DNA of 64,000 nt from Marmoricola sp. (GCA_025965315.1 JAOPXD010000107.1:45765-109764), one strand, 5' to 3'. Counted from the first letter of the stretch, positions 35,146-47,876 are shown. Numbers and translations: made by a program. Notes: generated by a model not told the origin, from the sequence alone.

Positions 35146-35637
35146 ATGACGGTGACCGACGAGTTCCTGACCTCGAACAAGGACTACCAGGCCGGCTTCG
35201 ACGGCCCGCTGCCGCTGCCCCCGGCGCGCAAGGTCGCCGTCCTCGCTTGCATGGACGCCCGCCTCGACCCGGCGAAGATCCTCGGGCTCTCCGAAGGCGA
35301 CGCGCACGTGATCCGCAACGCGGGCGGCGTCGCGACCGAGGACGCGCTCCGGTCGCTCACGATCAGCCAGCGCCTCCTCGGTACCGAGGAGATCGTGCTC
35401 GTCCACCACACCGACTGCGGGATGGTGACCTTCTCCGACGACGAGTTCCGCCAGGGGATCGAGAAGGAGACCGGGATCCGGCCCACGTGGTCCTCGGAGG
35501 CCTTCCCCGACGCAGCCGATGACGTGGTTCAGTCGATCAACCGGATCAAGGCCTCGCCCTTCATTCCGAAGACTGACAACGTGCGGGGCTTCGTCTTCGA
35601 CGTCGCCACCGGGGGGCTGGAGGAAGTCACGGTCTAG
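35146..35637 (+). CDS. Beta-carbonic anhydrase
   Basis: VAVLACMDARLDPAKILGLSEGDAHVIRNAGGVATEDALRSLTISQRLLGTEEIVLVHHTDCGM; an in-frame GTG at 35140 is also possible. Confidence 0.9.
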   Translation: MTVTDEFLTSNKDYQAGFDGPLPLPPARKVAVLACMDARLDPAKILGLSEGDAHVIRNAGGVATEDALRSLTISQRLLGTEEIVLVHHTDCGMVTFSDDEFRQGIEKETGIRPTWSSEAFPDAADDVVQSINRIKASPFIPKTDNVRGFVFDVATGGLEEVTV

Positions 35638-35923
35638 CGCAACGGGGACCGGCGCCACGGCCCGAGGCGGGGGAGTCCTCCCTGGTGGCTGAGCCTGTCA
35701 CCGGTACCCCGGTCGACCAGCCACCAGGTGCCTCGCCGTTCAGTGCGAGGTGCGCCACGACGTGCCCCTTGGTCCAGCCAGGCAAGATCGACGGGTCGGA
35801 CCACTGCTGGGCATGCAGGGAATCGAGCATCCGCGCGACGCGTTGGCCGGAGCGGTGCAGTGCTTCAGGAAGGTCCTCCACCTGGAGCAGTGTGCCGGCC
35901 GGGGTGTCGGTGCTGCGTGCCAT
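35627..35923 (-). pseudogene. Truncated maleylpyruvate isomerase / DinB-type mycothiol-dependent protein
   Basis: ATG at 35923: MARSTDTPAGTLLQVEDLPEALHRSGQRVARMLDSLHAQQWSDPSILPGWTKGHVVAHLALNGEA then a low-information tail; about 98 aa where family members are usually over 200 aa. Confidence 0.5.
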
Positions 35924-35957
35924 TCTTGGTGACTTGCCTGAGCATGGGGTTAACTGT

Positions 35958-35973
35958 GCGAACAGACGTTCGA
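35958..35973. promoter_or_regulatory. LexA (SOS) box GCGAACAGACGTTCGA upstream of uvrA
   Basis: One mismatch to the actinobacterial consensus TCGAAC-N4-GTTCGA; 11 bp before the GTG at 35984. Confidence 0.75.
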
Positions 35974-35983
35974 AAGGGAAGCA

Positions 35984-38866
35984 GTGATCGATCAGCTGGT
36001 CATCCGCGGAGCGCGTGAGCACAACCTCAAGGACGTGTCGCTCGACCTTCCTCGCGACGCGCTCATCGTCTTCACCGGGCTGTCCGGCTCGGGGAAGTCC
36101 TCGCTCGCCTTCGACACGATCTTCGCCGAGGGCCAGCGTCGGTACGTCGAGTCGCTGTCGGCGTACGCGCGCCAGTTCCTGGGCCAGATGGACAAGCCTG
36201 ACGTCGACTTCATCGAGGGCCTGTCGCCTGCGGTCTCGATCGACCAGAAGTCCACGTCGAAGAACCCCCGGTCCACGGTCGGAACCATCACCGAGGTCTA
36301 CGACTACCTGCGATTGCTGTACGCGCGTGCCGGTCGCCCGCACTGCCCCGTCTGCGGGTCGCCGATCGAGCGGCAGACCCCCCAGCAGATCGTCGACCGT
36401 GTCCTCCAGCTCCCCGAGGGCACCCGCTTCCAGGTCCTCGCGCCGGTCGTCCGTGGTCGCAAGGGCGAGTACGTCGAGCTGTTCCGCTCACTGCAGTCTC
36501 AGGGCTTCAGCCGTGCCCGGGTCAACGGCGAGACCTATCAGCTCGATGCGGTCACGTCGGGTGAGGGTCCGAAGCTCGACAAGCAGAAGAAGCACACCAT
36601 CGAGGTCGTCGTCGACCGGTTGGCTGCAAAGGCGTCGTCCAAGCGCCGGCTGACCGACTCGGTCGAGACCGCGCTCAACCTGGCCTCCGGACTGGTGATC
36701 TTCGACCTGGTCGATGCCGAGAAGAAGGACCCGGTCCAGGAGCTGAAGTTCTCCGAGCGGATGGCGTGCCCCAACGAGCACGACATCGACACCGACGAGC
36801 TCGAGCCGCGTTCGTTCTCGTTCAACTCGCCGTTCGGCGCGTGCCCGACCTGCAGCGGTCTGGGCACCCGGATGGAGGTCGACCCCGAGCTGATCATCGC
36901 CGACCCGAGCGCCAGTCTTGCCGAGGGCGTGATCGGGCCCTGGTCCGGCGCCCACGTGGCCGACTACTTCGCCCGGCTCCTCGAGGCGCTCGGCGCCGAG
37001 CTCGGGTACGCGATGGACACTCCCTGGGAGAAGATTCCTAAGAAGGCACAGAAGGCGATCCTGGACGGGCACGCGACGAAGGTTCACGTCCGGCACACCA
37101 ACCGCTACGGGCGCGAGCGGTCGTACTACACGAACTTCGAGGGCGTCCGCCCCTACATCGAGCGGCGCCACCGCGAGGCCGAGTCGGACACCAGCCGCGA
37201 GCGCTTCGAGGGGTTCATGCGCGAGGTGCCGTGCCCGTCGTGCGAGGGCAGCCGGCTCAAGCCTGTGTCGATGTCGGTCACCTTGGGCGACCGGGACAGC
37301 GGTGGGCGCAACATCGCCGAGGTCTGCGCGCTGCCTATCAACGAGGCTGCGGAGTTCCTCAACTCCGTGGAGCTGTCGACGCGCGAGAAGCAGATTGCCG
37401 AACGGGTGCTCAAGGAGATCCAGGAGCGGATGCGGTTCCTGCTCGACGTGGGTCTGGACTACCTCTCCCTGGACCGGCCCTCAGGATCACTCTCGGGTGG
37501 CGAGGCGCAGCGGATCCGGCTGGCGACCCAGATCGGTGCCGGACTGGTCGGTGTGCTCTACGTCCTCGACGAGCCGAGCATCGGGCTGCACCAGCGCGAC
37601 AACCAACGGCTGATCGAGACCCTGGTCCGGCTCAAGGACCTCGGCAACACGCTGATCGTGGTGGAGCACGACGAAGACACGATCATGACGGCCGACTGGG
37701 TCGTGGACATCGGACCCGGCGCCGGGGAGCACGGCGGTCAGGTCGTGCACTCGGGCACGGTGAAGCAGCTGCTTAAGCACAAGGACTCCGAGACCGGGAT
37801 GTATCTTTCCGGGCGCAAGTCGATCCCGCTGCCCGACGTACGCCGCCCGCGTACCAAGGGTCGCGACCTGGTCGTCCACGGCGCCAAGGAGAACAACCTC
37901 CAGAACATCGACGTCGAGTTCCCGCTGGGGTTGTTCGTCGCGGTCACCGGTGTCTCCGGCTCCGGCAAGTCGACGCTGGTCAACGACATCCTCTACACGT
38001 CGCTGGCCAAGCAGATCTACAACGCACGGACCGTCCCGGGCCGGCACACCAAGATCACCGGCCTCGAGCACGTCGACAAGGTCATCCACGTCGACCAGTC
38101 GCCGATCGGGCGGACCCCGCGGTCCAACCCGGCGACCTACACCGGTGTCTTCGACCACGTCCGCAAGCTGTTCGCCTCCACTCCCGAGGCGAAGATGCGC
38201 GGGTACCTGCAGGGTCGGTTCTCCTTCAACGTCAAGGGCGGGCGCTGCGAGGCCTGTGCCGGCGACGGCACGATCAAGATCGAGATGAATTTCCTGCCCG
38301 ACGTCTACGTCCCGTGCGAGGTCTGCCACGGCGCCCGGTACAACCGGGAGACGCTCGAGGTGCACTACAAGGGCAAGACCATCTCCGACGTCCTCGACAT
38401 GCCGATCGAGGAGGCCGTCGACTTCTTCGCCGCCATCCCGGCGATCAACCGGCACCTCAAGACGCTGGTAGAGGTCGGTCTCGGGTACGTCCGACTCGGT
38501 CAGCCGGCGACGACGCTGTCGGGTGGCGAAGCGCAGAGGGTCAAGCTTGCCTCGGAGCTGCAGAAGCGGTCGACCGGTCGCACGGTCTACGTGCTCGACG
38601 AGCCGACGACCGGTCTGCACTTCGAGGACATCCGCAAGCTCCTGCTGGTCCTGGGCCGCTTGGTCGACCAGGGGAACTCGGTGCTGGTGATCGAGCACAA
38701 CCTGGACGTGATCAAGACGGCCGACTGGATCGTCGACATGGGGCCCTCCGGCGGCAATCGCGGCGGTACCGTCGTCGCTGCGGGCACGCCGGAGCACGTC
38801 GCCGGGGTGACGGAGAGCTTCACCGGGCAGTTCCTCAAGCCGCTGCTGGAAGGCAAGCGCCGCTAG
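35984..38866 (+). CDS. uvrA: Excinuclease ABC subunit A
   Basis: [45 protein letters not shown]; two ABC ATPase modules, [27 protein letters not shown] zinc motif. Confidence 0.98.
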   Translation: MIDQLVIRGAREHNLKDVSLDLPRDALIVFTGLSGSGKSSLAFDTIFAEGQRRYVESLSAYARQFLGQMDKPDVDFIEGLSPAVSIDQKSTSKNPRSTVGTITEVYDYLRLLYARAGRPHCPVCGSPIERQTPQQIVDRVLQLPEGTRFQVLAPVVRGRKGEYVELFRSLQSQGFSRARVNGETYQLDAVTSGEGPKLDKQKKHTIEVVVDRLAAKASSKRRLTDSVETALNLASGLVIFDLVDAEKKDPVQELKFSERMACPNEHDIDTDELEPRSFSFNSPFGACPTCSGLGTRMEVDPELIIADPSASLAEGVIGPWSGAHVADYFARLLEALGAELGYAMDTPWEKIPKKAQKAILDGHATKVHVRHTNRYGRERSYYTNFEGVRPYIERRHREAESDTSRERFEGFMREVPCPSCEGSRLKPVSMSVTLGDRDSGGRNIAEVCALPINEAAEFLNSVELSTREKQIAERVLKEIQERMRFLLDVGLDYLSLDRPSGSLSGGEAQRIRLATQIGAGLVGVLYVLDEPSIGLHQRDNQRLIETLVRLKDLGNTLIVVEHDEDTIMTADWVVDIGPGAGEHGGQVVHSGTVKQLLKHKDSETGMYLSGRKSIPLPDVRRPRTKGRDLVVHGAKENNLQNIDVEFPLGLFVAVTGVSGSGKSTLVNDILYTSLAKQIYNARTVPGRHTKITGLEHVDKVIHVDQSPIGRTPRSNPATYTGVFDHVRKLFASTPEAKMRGYLQGRFSFNVKGGRCEACAGDGTIKIEMNFLPDVYVPCEVCHGARYNRETLEVHYKGKTISDVLDMPIEEAVDFFAAIPAINRHLKTLVEVGLGYVRLGQPATTLSGGEAQRVKLASELQKRSTGRTVYVLDEPTTGLHFEDIRKLLLVLGRLVDQGNSVLVIEHNLDVIKTADWIVDMGPSGGNRGGTVVAAGTPEHVAGVTESFTGQFLKPLLEGKRR

Positions 38867-38974
38867 TACTAGTACCAATTGACAGGTCCGTCTCAGCAAA
38901 GATCGTGGTTTCAACTACTACGCTCGGGGTGGACGTGGCAGACGCCGATGCCGCGCGGGAGAAGGGTTTGGCTC

Positions 38975-39451
38975 GTGGTCGACATCAGTCGTAGGACTCT
39001 CATCTGCGGGCTCGCCGCCTGTGCCGCCGTACCGCTGGTAGCAGCGTGCGGAGGGGGCTCCGAGCCCGCCGCCACCAGTGGTTCGGGTGGCGCCGGCGGC
39101 ACGGCAACGCCGTCGGGAGGCGCAGCCACGGCTTCGTCCGGGTCCACCGCCGGGTCTGCGCCTGCCGGTTCGATTGCGACCAGTGAGATCCCGGTTGGTG
39201 GCGGCAAGATCTTCGCGGACCGCTCGCTGGTGGTCACGCAGCCCACAGCAGGGGAGTTCAAGGCGTTCAGCGCCAACTGCACCCACCAGGGAACGCTGCT
39301 CGACCAGATCGACGGGACCGCGATGATCTGCCCCAACCACGGCAGCCGGTTCTCGATCGTCGACGGCTCGGTCGAGCAGGGACCGGCGACGGTCGCCCTG
39401 CCTGCCAAGACGGTGGAGAAGAAGGGCGACTCGCTGATCGTCAGCGGCTGA
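38975..39451 (+). CDS. Rieske (2Fe-2S) domain protein with Tat/lipoprotein-type signal
   Basis: GTG 38975: VVDISRRTLICGLAACAAVPLVAACGGG; Rieske CTHQGTLLDQIDGTAMICPNHGSRF. Confidence 0.85.
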   Translation: MVDISRRTLICGLAACAAVPLVAACGGGSEPAATSGSGGAGGTATPSGGAATASSGSTAGSAPAGSIATSEIPVGGGKIFADRSLVVTQPTAGEFKAFSANCTHQGTLLDQIDGTAMICPNHGSRFSIVDGSVEQGPATVALPAKTVEKKGDSLIVSG

Positions 39452-39486
39452 GCATGATCAACGGCTGAGCATGATCAACGACTGAG
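39445..39486. repeat. 17-bp tandem repeat CGGCTGAGCATGATCAA (2 exact copies plus degenerate partial third)
   Basis: Copies at 39445-39461 and 39462-39478, then CGACTGAG. Confidence 0.85.
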
Positions 39487-39819
39487 GACGACCTCGCGGA
39501 CGTCGCGGTTGATGTGTCCGGCGATCGCAGCGATCTCGAGCTGCTCGGCCTCGGTGGAACGGCGTGCGTGCTGGACGGCTGCCGCGAGCCGGACCTTCAC
39601 GTCCACCGGTGCGCTGTGGTCGTGGCCCATCAGCGCGAGTGCGGCGTGGGCGAGCGCGAAGGTCGGGTCCAGAGCCAGCGCCCGGGCGAAGTGCTGCAGT
39701 GCTTTGGCATCGGCCCGGCTCAGTGCCTCGACGCCTGCCCGGTAGGCGTAGGCAGCCGCGGGGGACGTGGTGAGGCGATCGTCGAGGCAACCGGTGTTCA
39801 TGAAAGTAGAGTAAACCAC
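39475..39819 (-). CDS. Short TPR-like protein, possibly a truncated member of a larger TPR family
   Basis: AAYAYRAGVEALSRADAKALQHFARALALDPTFALAHAALALMGHDHSAPVDVKVRLAAAVQHARRSTEAEQ. Confidence 0.55.
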   Translation of the reverse strand: MVYSTFMNTGCLDDRLTTSPAAAYAYRAGVEALSRADAKALQHFARALALDPTFALAHAALALMGHDHSAPVDVKVRLAAAVQHARRSTEAEQLEIAAIAGHINRDVREVVLSR

Positions 39820-39848
39820 AAGACTTTAGCGACATCTAGTGTGGAGAC

Positions 39849-40721
39849 ATGAAGATTGGTCTCCACTACGCGAACTTCACCCACCCGAACTGGTCCACGA
39901 CCCTGGAGGATCGGCTGACCGAGACGGTCAGGGTTGCCGATCAGGGGGGCGTCTCACTGGTCACGGTGATGGACCACTGGTTCCAGATGGAGAACCTGGG
40001 CGGCCCGGCCGAGCCGATGCTCGAGGGCTACACCACGCTCGGCTACCTCGCCGGGCTCACCGAGAACGTCCGCCTGAGCCTCCTGGTCACCGGGACGACC
40101 TATCGGTACCCGGGCCTGCTGGCCAAGACCGTGACCACGCTGGACCGGCTCTCCCGCGGCCGCGCACTGCTCGGCATCGGCGCCGCTTGGTACGACCGTG
40201 AGCACCACGGCCTCGGAGTTCCGTTCCCGTCGACGTCCGAGCGCTTCGAGCGGCTGGAGGAGACCTTGCAGATCTGCCAGCAGATGTGGAGCGAGAACGA
40301 CGGTCCGTACCAGGGTGCCCACTACGAGCTCGCCGAGACCGTGTGCGTCCCGGCGCCGGTCCGGGGCAGGGTCCCGATCCTGATCGGCGGCAGCGGTGAG
40401 AAGAAGACGCTCCGCCTGGTCGCCCGGTACGCCGACGCGTGCAACCTCTTCGGCGAGTCCGCGGACGTCGTCGCCCACAAGCTCGACGTGCTCCGCGGTC
40501 ACTGCGACGCGGTCGGCCGCGACTTCGACACCATCGAGAAGACCGTGATCGACGCCGGGACGGCGCAGGGCGAGGAGTCGGCAGACGACTTCCTCCGCCG
40601 GATGCAGGCCTACGCGGACCTCGGTGTGGAGCTCGTGACGCTGGTACCGACCGGTGATGACCCGGTTGCCTGGACCACCGACCTGGTCGAGAACGTGGTG
40701 CCCCGGATCGCGTCGCTGTGA
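39849..40721 (+). CDS. LLM-class F420-dependent oxidoreductase
   Basis: MKIGLHYANFTHPNWSTTLEDRLTETVRVADQGGVSLVTVMDHWFQMENLG...TTLDRLSRGRALLGIGAAWYDREHHGLG. Confidence 0.9.
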   Translation: MKIGLHYANFTHPNWSTTLEDRLTETVRVADQGGVSLVTVMDHWFQMENLGGPAEPMLEGYTTLGYLAGLTENVRLSLLVTGTTYRYPGLLAKTVTTLDRLSRGRALLGIGAAWYDREHHGLGVPFPSTSERFERLEETLQICQQMWSENDGPYQGAHYELAETVCVPAPVRGRVPILIGGSGEKKTLRLVARYADACNLFGESADVVAHKLDVLRGHCDAVGRDFDTIEKTVIDAGTAQGEESADDFLRRMQAYADLGVELVTLVPTGDDPVAWTTDLVENVVPRIASL

Positions 40722-40765
40722 TCGGTGCCGTGATCCCTGTCGGCGCTCACGGGTAGCCTCGGCTC

Positions 40766-42724
40766 GTGGCTGATCCCTCGACGTACAGGCCGAAGCCGGG
40801 CTCGATCCCGACCCGGCCCGGGGTCTATCGGTTCCGTGACAAGGACGGGCGGGTCGTCTACGTCGGCAAGGCGAAGAACCTGCGCGCGCGGCTGTCGTCG
40901 TACTTCCAGGACATCGGCGGGCTGCACCAGCGCACCGCCACGATGGTGACCACCGCGGCGAGCGTGGAGTGGACCGTCGTGGAGACCGAGGTCGAGGCGC
41001 TTCAGCTGGAGTACTCCTGGATCAAGGAGTACGACCCGCGGTTCAACGTGAAGTACCGCGACGACAAGTCCTACCCATGGTTGGCGGTCACCCTGAACGA
41101 GGAGTTCCCGCGAGTGATGGTCGGTCGCGGAGCGAAGAAGAAGGGTGTGAAGTACTTCGGTCCGTACTCGCACGCCTGGGCCATCCGCGACACCGTCGAC
41201 CTGCTGCTGCGGGTCTTTCCGATGCGCTCCTGCAGCAACGGGGTCTTCAAGCGTTCCGAGCACATCGGCCGACCCTGCCTGCTCGGGTACATCGACAAGT
41301 GTGCGGCTCCCTGCGTCGGCAAGGTGGATGTCGTCGAGCACCGGGAGATCGCCGAGGACTTCTGCGACTTCCTCGGCGGGAAGACCGACGCGTTCGTGAA
41401 GCGGGTCGAGCGTGAGATGTACGCGGCCTCCGAGGTCCAGGACTACGAAAAGGCGGCCCGGCTGCGAGACGACCTCGGCGCGCTGAACAAGGCGCTCGAG
41501 AAGCAGGCAGTGGTGTTCGGTGACGGCACCGACGCTGACGTGATCGCCCTGGTCGAGGATCCGCTGGAGGTTGCGGTGCAGATCTTCCACGTCCGCGCAG
41601 GCCGGATCCGCGGTCAGCGTGGCTGGGTGGCCGACCGGGTCGCGGACCTCGACACCGCGGGTCTGGTGGGGGAGTTCCTTCTCCAGCTGTACGCCGGTGA
41701 GGACGGTGACGGGATCCCTCGGGAGATCCTGGTCCCGGTCCTGCCGGAGGACGTCGGGATCTTCGAGCAGCTGCTGTCCGAGGCGCGGGGGAGCCGGGTC
41801 TCGGTCCGGGTGCCCCAGCGCGGGGACAAGAAGAACCTGCAGGAGACAGTCGCCCAGAACGCGGCGCAGTCCCTGGCGCTGCACAAGACGAAGCGGGCCA
41901 GCGACCTGACCGCCCGCAACCAGGCGCTGGAGGAGATCCAGAAGGCGCTCGACCTTCCCACGGCGCCGCTGCGGATCGAGTGCTACGACATCTCCAACCT
42001 CCAGGGCACCGAGGTGGTGGCCTCCATGGTGGTCTTCGAGGACGGGCTGGCCCGCAAGAGCGAGTACCGGCGGTTCCTCATCAAGGGGGTGGAGGGTCAG
42101 AACGACGTCGCCTCGATGCACGAGGTCATCACCCGGCGCTTCCGGCGGATGTTGGACGAGCGGCTCGACACCCCGGATCTCGACGGGCCGATGCTGGTCG
42201 ATCCGGAGACCGGACGGGCGAAGAAATTCTCCTACGTTCCGGGTCTGGTCGTCGTCGACGGTGGACCGCCCCAGGTGGCTGCAGCGCAGCGAGCGCTCGA
42301 CGAGCTGGGCATCGACGACGTCCCGGTGTGCGGGCTGGCCAAGCGGTTGGAGGAGGTCTGGCTGCCGGCCGACCCTGATCCGGTGATCATGGCGCGCAGT
42401 AGCGAGGGGCTCTACCTGCTCCAGCGCATCCGCGACGAGGCGCACCGGTTCGCGATCAACCACCACCGGTCCCGGCGGTCGAAGTCGATGGTCGAGAGCC
42501 TGCTCGACGACGTGCCGGGGTTGGGTGAGGTGCGGCGCAAGACCCTGATCAGATACTTCGGTTCGCTGAAGAAGTTGCGTGCTGCCACCGCGGAGGAGAT
42601 CGCCGAGGTCCCCGGGATCGGACCAGCCACGGCCGCAGCGATCGTGGGCGCGGTCGCGCAGCAGTCCGACTCCGGCAAGACTGTCACCGTGAACACCGCG
42701 ACCGGCGAAGTGACGGAAGGCTGA
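40766..42724 (+). CDS. uvrC: Excinuclease ABC subunit C
   Basis: [35 protein letters not shown]; HhH C-terminus [38 protein letters not shown]. Confidence 0.97.
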   Translation: MADPSTYRPKPGSIPTRPGVYRFRDKDGRVVYVGKAKNLRARLSSYFQDIGGLHQRTATMVTTAASVEWTVVETEVEALQLEYSWIKEYDPRFNVKYRDDKSYPWLAVTLNEEFPRVMVGRGAKKKGVKYFGPYSHAWAIRDTVDLLLRVFPMRSCSNGVFKRSEHIGRPCLLGYIDKCAAPCVGKVDVVEHREIAEDFCDFLGGKTDAFVKRVEREMYAASEVQDYEKAARLRDDLGALNKALEKQAVVFGDGTDADVIALVEDPLEVAVQIFHVRAGRIRGQRGWVADRVADLDTAGLVGEFLLQLYAGEDGDGIPREILVPVLPEDVGIFEQLLSEARGSRVSVRVPQRGDKKNLQETVAQNAAQSLALHKTKRASDLTARNQALEEIQKALDLPTAPLRIECYDISNLQGTEVVASMVVFEDGLARKSEYRRFLIKGVEGQNDVASMHEVITRRFRRMLDERLDTPDLDGPMLVDPETGRAKKFSYVPGLVVVDGGPPQVAAAQRALDELGIDDVPVCGLAKRLEEVWLPADPDPVIMARSSEGLYLLQRIRDEAHRFAINHHRSRRSKSMVESLLDDVPGLGEVRRKTLIRYFGSLKKLRAATAEEIAEVPGIGPATAAAIVGAVAQQSDSGKTVTVNTATGEVTEG

Positions 42725-42725
42725 C

Positions 42726-43625
42726 ATGTCCGAGCTTGAGGACACCGGCGAGATCCCGCCGATCGGCGAGCTCGGTGAGCTGGTCGTCGTGACCGGCATG
42801 ACCGGCGCCGGCCGCAGTACCGCGGCCAAGGAGCTGGAAGACCTCGGCTACTTCGTGGTCGACAACCTGCCGCCGGAGCTCGTCACCGAGGTGGTCCGCC
42901 TGGTCGACGAGAAGAAGGGCCGTGCCCAACCCATCGCCGTCGTCGTCGACGTCCGAGGCGGTACCGCCTTCCACACCTTGCGCGAGCAGATCGCCCAGCA
43001 CCTGCCCACCCGACGTACGTCGCTGCTGTTCCTCGAGGCCGACGACGACATCCTGGTACGGCGCCAGGAGGCCGCCCGGCGCCCGCACCCGCTCCAGGAC
43101 GGTGGCCGTCTGCTCGACGGCATCCACCGGGAGCGCGAGGTGATGACCCAGCTGCGCGGCGACGCCGAGGTCGTCGTCGACACGACCCGCTTGAACGTCC
43201 ACCAGCTCAAGGACAAGGTCGCCGTTGCGTACGGCACGCCCGAGCGGGTGGGCCTGAAGGTCACGGTCGTCAGCTTCGGGTTCAAGTACGGCGTCCCGGT
43301 CGACGCCGACCTGCTGGCGGACATGCGCTTCCTGCCCAACCCGTTCTGGGTGCCCGAGCTCAAGGAGCTCACCGGGCAGGATCCGTCGGTCGCCTCCTAC
43401 GTCAAGGACCGCGACAACGCCCAACAGTTCCTGGAGCGCTACCTGCCGGTGATCGAGACCGTCGGTGAGGGCTACTTGCGCGAGGGCAAGCGCTTCATGA
43501 CGGTGGCGATCGGCTGCACCGGGGGCAAGCACCGCAGCGTCGCGATGTCGGAGGAGATCGCCGCCCGGCTGCGCGCGCTCGGCACCGAGGCGGAGGCCAC
43601 CCACCGCGACCTGGGCAGGGAATGA
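42726..43625 (+). CDS. rapZ: RNase adapter RapZ / nucleotide-binding protein
   Basis: VVVTGMTGAGRSTAAKELEDLGYFVVDNLPPELV; C-terminal YLREGKRFMTVAIGCTGGKHRSV. Confidence 0.97.
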   Translation: MSELEDTGEIPPIGELGELVVVTGMTGAGRSTAAKELEDLGYFVVDNLPPELVTEVVRLVDEKKGRAQPIAVVVDVRGGTAFHTLREQIAQHLPTRRTSLLFLEADDDILVRRQEAARRPHPLQDGGRLLDGIHREREVMTQLRGDAEVVVDTTRLNVHQLKDKVAVAYGTPERVGLKVTVVSFGFKYGVPVDADLLADMRFLPNPFWVPELKELTGQDPSVASYVKDRDNAQQFLERYLPVIETVGEGYLREGKRFMTVAIGCTGGKHRSVAMSEEIAARLRALGTEAEATHRDLGRE

Positions 43626-43635
43626 AGGCCCGGGA

Positions 43636-44589
43636 GTGAGCTGGTCCGACGATCCCGCAGTGGTGGCTCTGGGCGGTGGGCATGGTCTGTCGGCCTCGTT
43701 GACTGCCTTGCGACGCCTCACCTCCGACCTGACAGCAGTGGTCACCGTCGCCGACAACGGCGGTTCCTCAGGACGGCTCCGGGCCGAGTTCGGCGTCCTG
43801 CCGCCGGGGGACCTGCGGATGGCTCTCGCGGCCTTGTGCGGTGACGACCGCTGGGGCCAGACGTGGGCCAAGGTCCTCCAACACCGTTTCGAGTCTGACG
43901 GCGACATGAACGGTCACGCCGTCGGTAACCTCCTGATCGTCGCGCTCTGGGAGCTGCTCGACGACCACGTCGCCGGCCTGGACTGGGTAGGCGGCCTGCT
44001 CGGCGCGCGCGGTCGGGTGCTGCCGATGGCGGTCAGCCCGCTGGACATCACCGCGGAGGTGCGCGGGGCCGATCCGGAGGCGCCTGACGCGGTCACCCTG
44101 GTGCGCGGACAGGTCGAGGTCGCCACCACCCCCGGCGAGGTGCTCGACGTGCGGCTTGAGCCCGCAGACCCGCAGGCCTGCCCCGAGGCTGTCCGCGCGA
44201 TCGCGAACGCGGACTGGGTCGTCCTCGGGCCAGGGTCCTGGTACTCCTCGGTGATCCCACACCTCCTCGTCCCGGGTCTCCGCGAGGCCCTGGCCGGTAC
44301 GACGGCCCGCATCGTGGTCACGATGAACCTCGAGGCCCAGCCAGGGGAGACCGATGGCTTTACCCCTGAAGACCACCTCGACGTCCTGCGGCGGCACGCC
44401 CCCGAGCTGCGCATCCACACCGTCGTGGCAGACCGGGCCGCCGTCGGCGTACCGGACCGGATCGCCGCCGCGGTCGAGGCTCTCGGGGCTCGACTGGTGC
44501 TCGAGGACGTCGCGCTGGCAGGGGCCCCGGGACAGCATGATCCTGAGAAACTGGCCCGCGCCTATGCGCGTGTCGTCGGAGCGAACTAA
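43636..44589 (+). CDS. yvcK: Gluconeogenesis factor YvcK (CofD-like)
   Basis: [59 protein letters not shown]. Confidence 0.95.
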   Translation: MSWSDDPAVVALGGGHGLSASLTALRRLTSDLTAVVTVADNGGSSGRLRAEFGVLPPGDLRMALAALCGDDRWGQTWAKVLQHRFESDGDMNGHAVGNLLIVALWELLDDHVAGLDWVGGLLGARGRVLPMAVSPLDITAEVRGADPEAPDAVTLVRGQVEVATTPGEVLDVRLEPADPQACPEAVRAIANADWVVLGPGSWYSSVIPHLLVPGLREALAGTTARIVVTMNLEAQPGETDGFTPEDHLDVLRRHAPELRIHTVVADRAAVGVPDRIAAAVEALGARLVLEDVALAGAPGQHDPEKLARAYARVVGAN

Positions 44590-44599
44590 GGTGGCGCGC

Positions 44600-45586
44600 A
44601 TGGCGATGACGGCACAGGTGAAAGCGGAGCTGGCCAGTACGGCAGTCACCAAGACGTGCTGCCGGAAGTCGGAGGTCTCCTCGATGCTCCGGTTCGCCGA
44701 TGCGCTGCACCTGGTCAACGGGGGAATCGTCGTCGAGGCAGAGCTGGACACGGGCGCGGCCGCTCGTCGCCTCCGCAAGGACATCCACGAGGTGTTCGGC
44801 CACGAGTCCGAGGTAGTCCTGCTCAAGAGCAACGGACTGCGCCGTGGCACCCACTACATCGTCCGGGTGGCCAAGGACGGCGAGTCCCTGGCCCGCCAGA
44901 CCGGCCTGATTGATCAGCGCAACCGGCCCGTGCGCGGGCTGCCGCCGCAGGTCGTCTCGGGTTCGGGCTGCGACGCGGTCGCAGCCTGGCGCGGGGCCTT
45001 CCTGGCGCACGGCTCGTTGACCGAGCCTGGCCGCTCGTCCTCCCTCGAGGTCACCTGCCCAGGCCCGGAGGCCGCGCTGGCCCTGGTCGGGTCCGCCCGT
45101 CGCCTGGGGATCTCCGCGAAGGCCCGCGAGGTGCGCGGCGTCGACCGCGTGGTCATCCGCGACGGCGACGCTATCGGCCAGCTCCTGACCCGTCTCGGCG
45201 CGCATGAGTCGTTGCTGGCCTGGGAGGAGCGTCGGATGCGCCGCGAGGTCCGTGCGACCGCCAACCGCCTCGCCAACTTCGACGACGCGAACCTGCGCCG
45301 CTCGGCCCGCGCGGCCGTGGCTGCCGGTGCACGGGTGGACCGGGCCCTGGAGATCCTCGGCCCCGACATCCCCGACCACCTCCAGCTCGCCGGCCGCCTG
45401 CGGCTTGAGCACAAGCAGGCCTCGCTCGAGGAGCTCGGACAGCTGCACGACCCGGTGCTGACCAAGGATGCGATCGCGGGCCGGATCCGACGGCTCCTCG
45501 CGATGGCCGACAAGAAGGCCGAGGAGCTCGGGATCCCCGACACGGAGGCGTCGCTGACTCCGGAGATGCTCGCCGACGAGGGCTGA
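44600..45586 (+). CDS. whiA: DNA-binding protein WhiA
   Basis: [37 protein letters not shown]...[22 protein letters not shown]. Confidence 0.96.
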   Translation: MAMTAQVKAELASTAVTKTCCRKSEVSSMLRFADALHLVNGGIVVEAELDTGAAARRLRKDIHEVFGHESEVVLLKSNGLRRGTHYIVRVAKDGESLARQTGLIDQRNRPVRGLPPQVVSGSGCDAVAAWRGAFLAHGSLTEPGRSSSLEVTCPGPEAALALVGSARRLGISAKAREVRGVDRVVIRDGDAIGQLLTRLGAHESLLAWEERRMRREVRATANRLANFDDANLRRSARAAVAAGARVDRALEILGPDIPDHLQLAGRLRLEHKQASLEELGQLHDPVLTKDAIAGRIRRLLAMADKKAEELGIPDTEASLTPEMLADEG

Positions 45587-45594
45587 GTTACTGA

Positions 45595-46653
<1,059 letters not shown>

Positions 46654-46654
46654 G

Positions 46655-47845
46655 ATGACGGGTCTCGACTCTCTGGGTGACCTGCGCGGCAAGCGGGTGC
46701 TGGTCCGCTCGGACCTGAACGTGCCTCTTGACGGCGACCGGATCACCGACGACGGCCGGATTCGGGCTTCCCTGCCCACCCTGCGGGCACTCGCCTCGGC
46801 GGGAGCACGGGTGGTCGTGGTCGCACACCTCGGGCGACCGAAGGGCGCACCGGACCCGGCGTACTCGCTGGCTCCGGTCGCAGTCCGGCTCGCAGAGCTG
46901 CTCGGGGCTCCGGTGTCTTTCGCCACTGACACGGTCGGAGCCTCGGCCCGGTCCGTGGTTGCCGGGCTCGCCGACGGCGACGTCGCTTTGCTGGAGAACG
47001 TCCGGTTCAACCCGGGCGAGACCAGCAAGGACGAGTCCGAGCGCGCTGCGTTCGCGGACGAGCTCGCTGCGCTGGCCGACGCGTTCGTGAGCGACGGTTT
47101 CGGTGTCGTACACCGCAAGCAGGCGTCCGTCTACGACGTCGCACAGCGTCTGCCGCACGCCATGGGTGCACTGGTCTCCGCCGAGATCGAGGTGCTGCGC
47201 CGTCTCACCGAGTCCCCGGAGCGGCCCTACGTGGTGGTCCTGGGTGGGTCGAAGGTGTCCGACAAGCTGGCCGTGATCGACAACTTGCTCGAGAAGGCAG
47301 ACACGCTGGTCGTCGGTGGTGGGATGGTCTTCACCTTCCTTGCTGCCCAGGGCCACGGCGTCGGTTCGAGCCTGCTGGAGAAGGACCAGATCCCGGTCTG
47401 CCTCGAGTACCTGCGGCGTGCCGAGGAGTCCGGGGTGCAGATCCTGCTCCCGACCGACATCGTGGTGGCGCCGGCATTCAGCGCAGACGCTCCGGCGACC
47501 GTGGTCGCGGCCGACGCGATCCCGGACGACCAGATGGGCCTCGACATCGGGCCTGACTCGGGCGTCGCATTCGCGGCCGCGATCCGGGGAGCGAAGACCG
47601 TTTTCTGGAACGGACCGATGGGCGTCTTCGAGTTCGAGGCGTTCGCCGGCGGCACCCGCGCTGTCGCTCAGGCCCTCACCGAGGTCTCCGGGCTGTCGGT
47701 GGTCGGCGGTGGCGACTCTGCCGCCGCGGTCCGTCAGCTGGGGTTCAGCGACGATGCCTTCGGCCACATCTCCACCGGTGGCGGCGCGAGCCTGGAGTAC
47801 CTCGAGGGCAAAGAGCTCCCGGGCATCGACGTCCTCGTCGGTTGA
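46655..47845 (+). CDS. pgk: Phosphoglycerate kinase
   Basis: [68 protein letters not shown]. Confidence 0.98.
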   Translation: MTGLDSLGDLRGKRVLVRSDLNVPLDGDRITDDGRIRASLPTLRALASAGARVVVVAHLGRPKGAPDPAYSLAPVAVRLAELLGAPVSFATDTVGASARSVVAGLADGDVALLENVRFNPGETSKDESERAAFADELAALADAFVSDGFGVVHRKQASVYDVAQRLPHAMGALVSAEIEVLRRLTESPERPYVVVLGGSKVSDKLAVIDNLLEKADTLVVGGGMVFTFLAAQGHGVGSSLLEKDQIPVCLEYLRRAEESGVQILLPTDIVVAPAFSADAPATVVAADAIPDDQMGLDIGPDSGVAFAAAIRGAKTVFWNGPMGVFEFEAFAGGTRAVAQALTEVSGLSVVGGGDSAAAVRQLGFSDDAFGHISTGGGASLEYLEGKELPGIDVLVG

Positions 47846-47876
47846 AGCCGACACCACGAACCGGAATGAGATCCTG

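Noticed and set aside
38867-38880. CTAGTACTAGTACC palindrome after uvrA as an operator
   Set aside because: Very short (GTACTAGTAC), at the stop codon, no second copy noticed.
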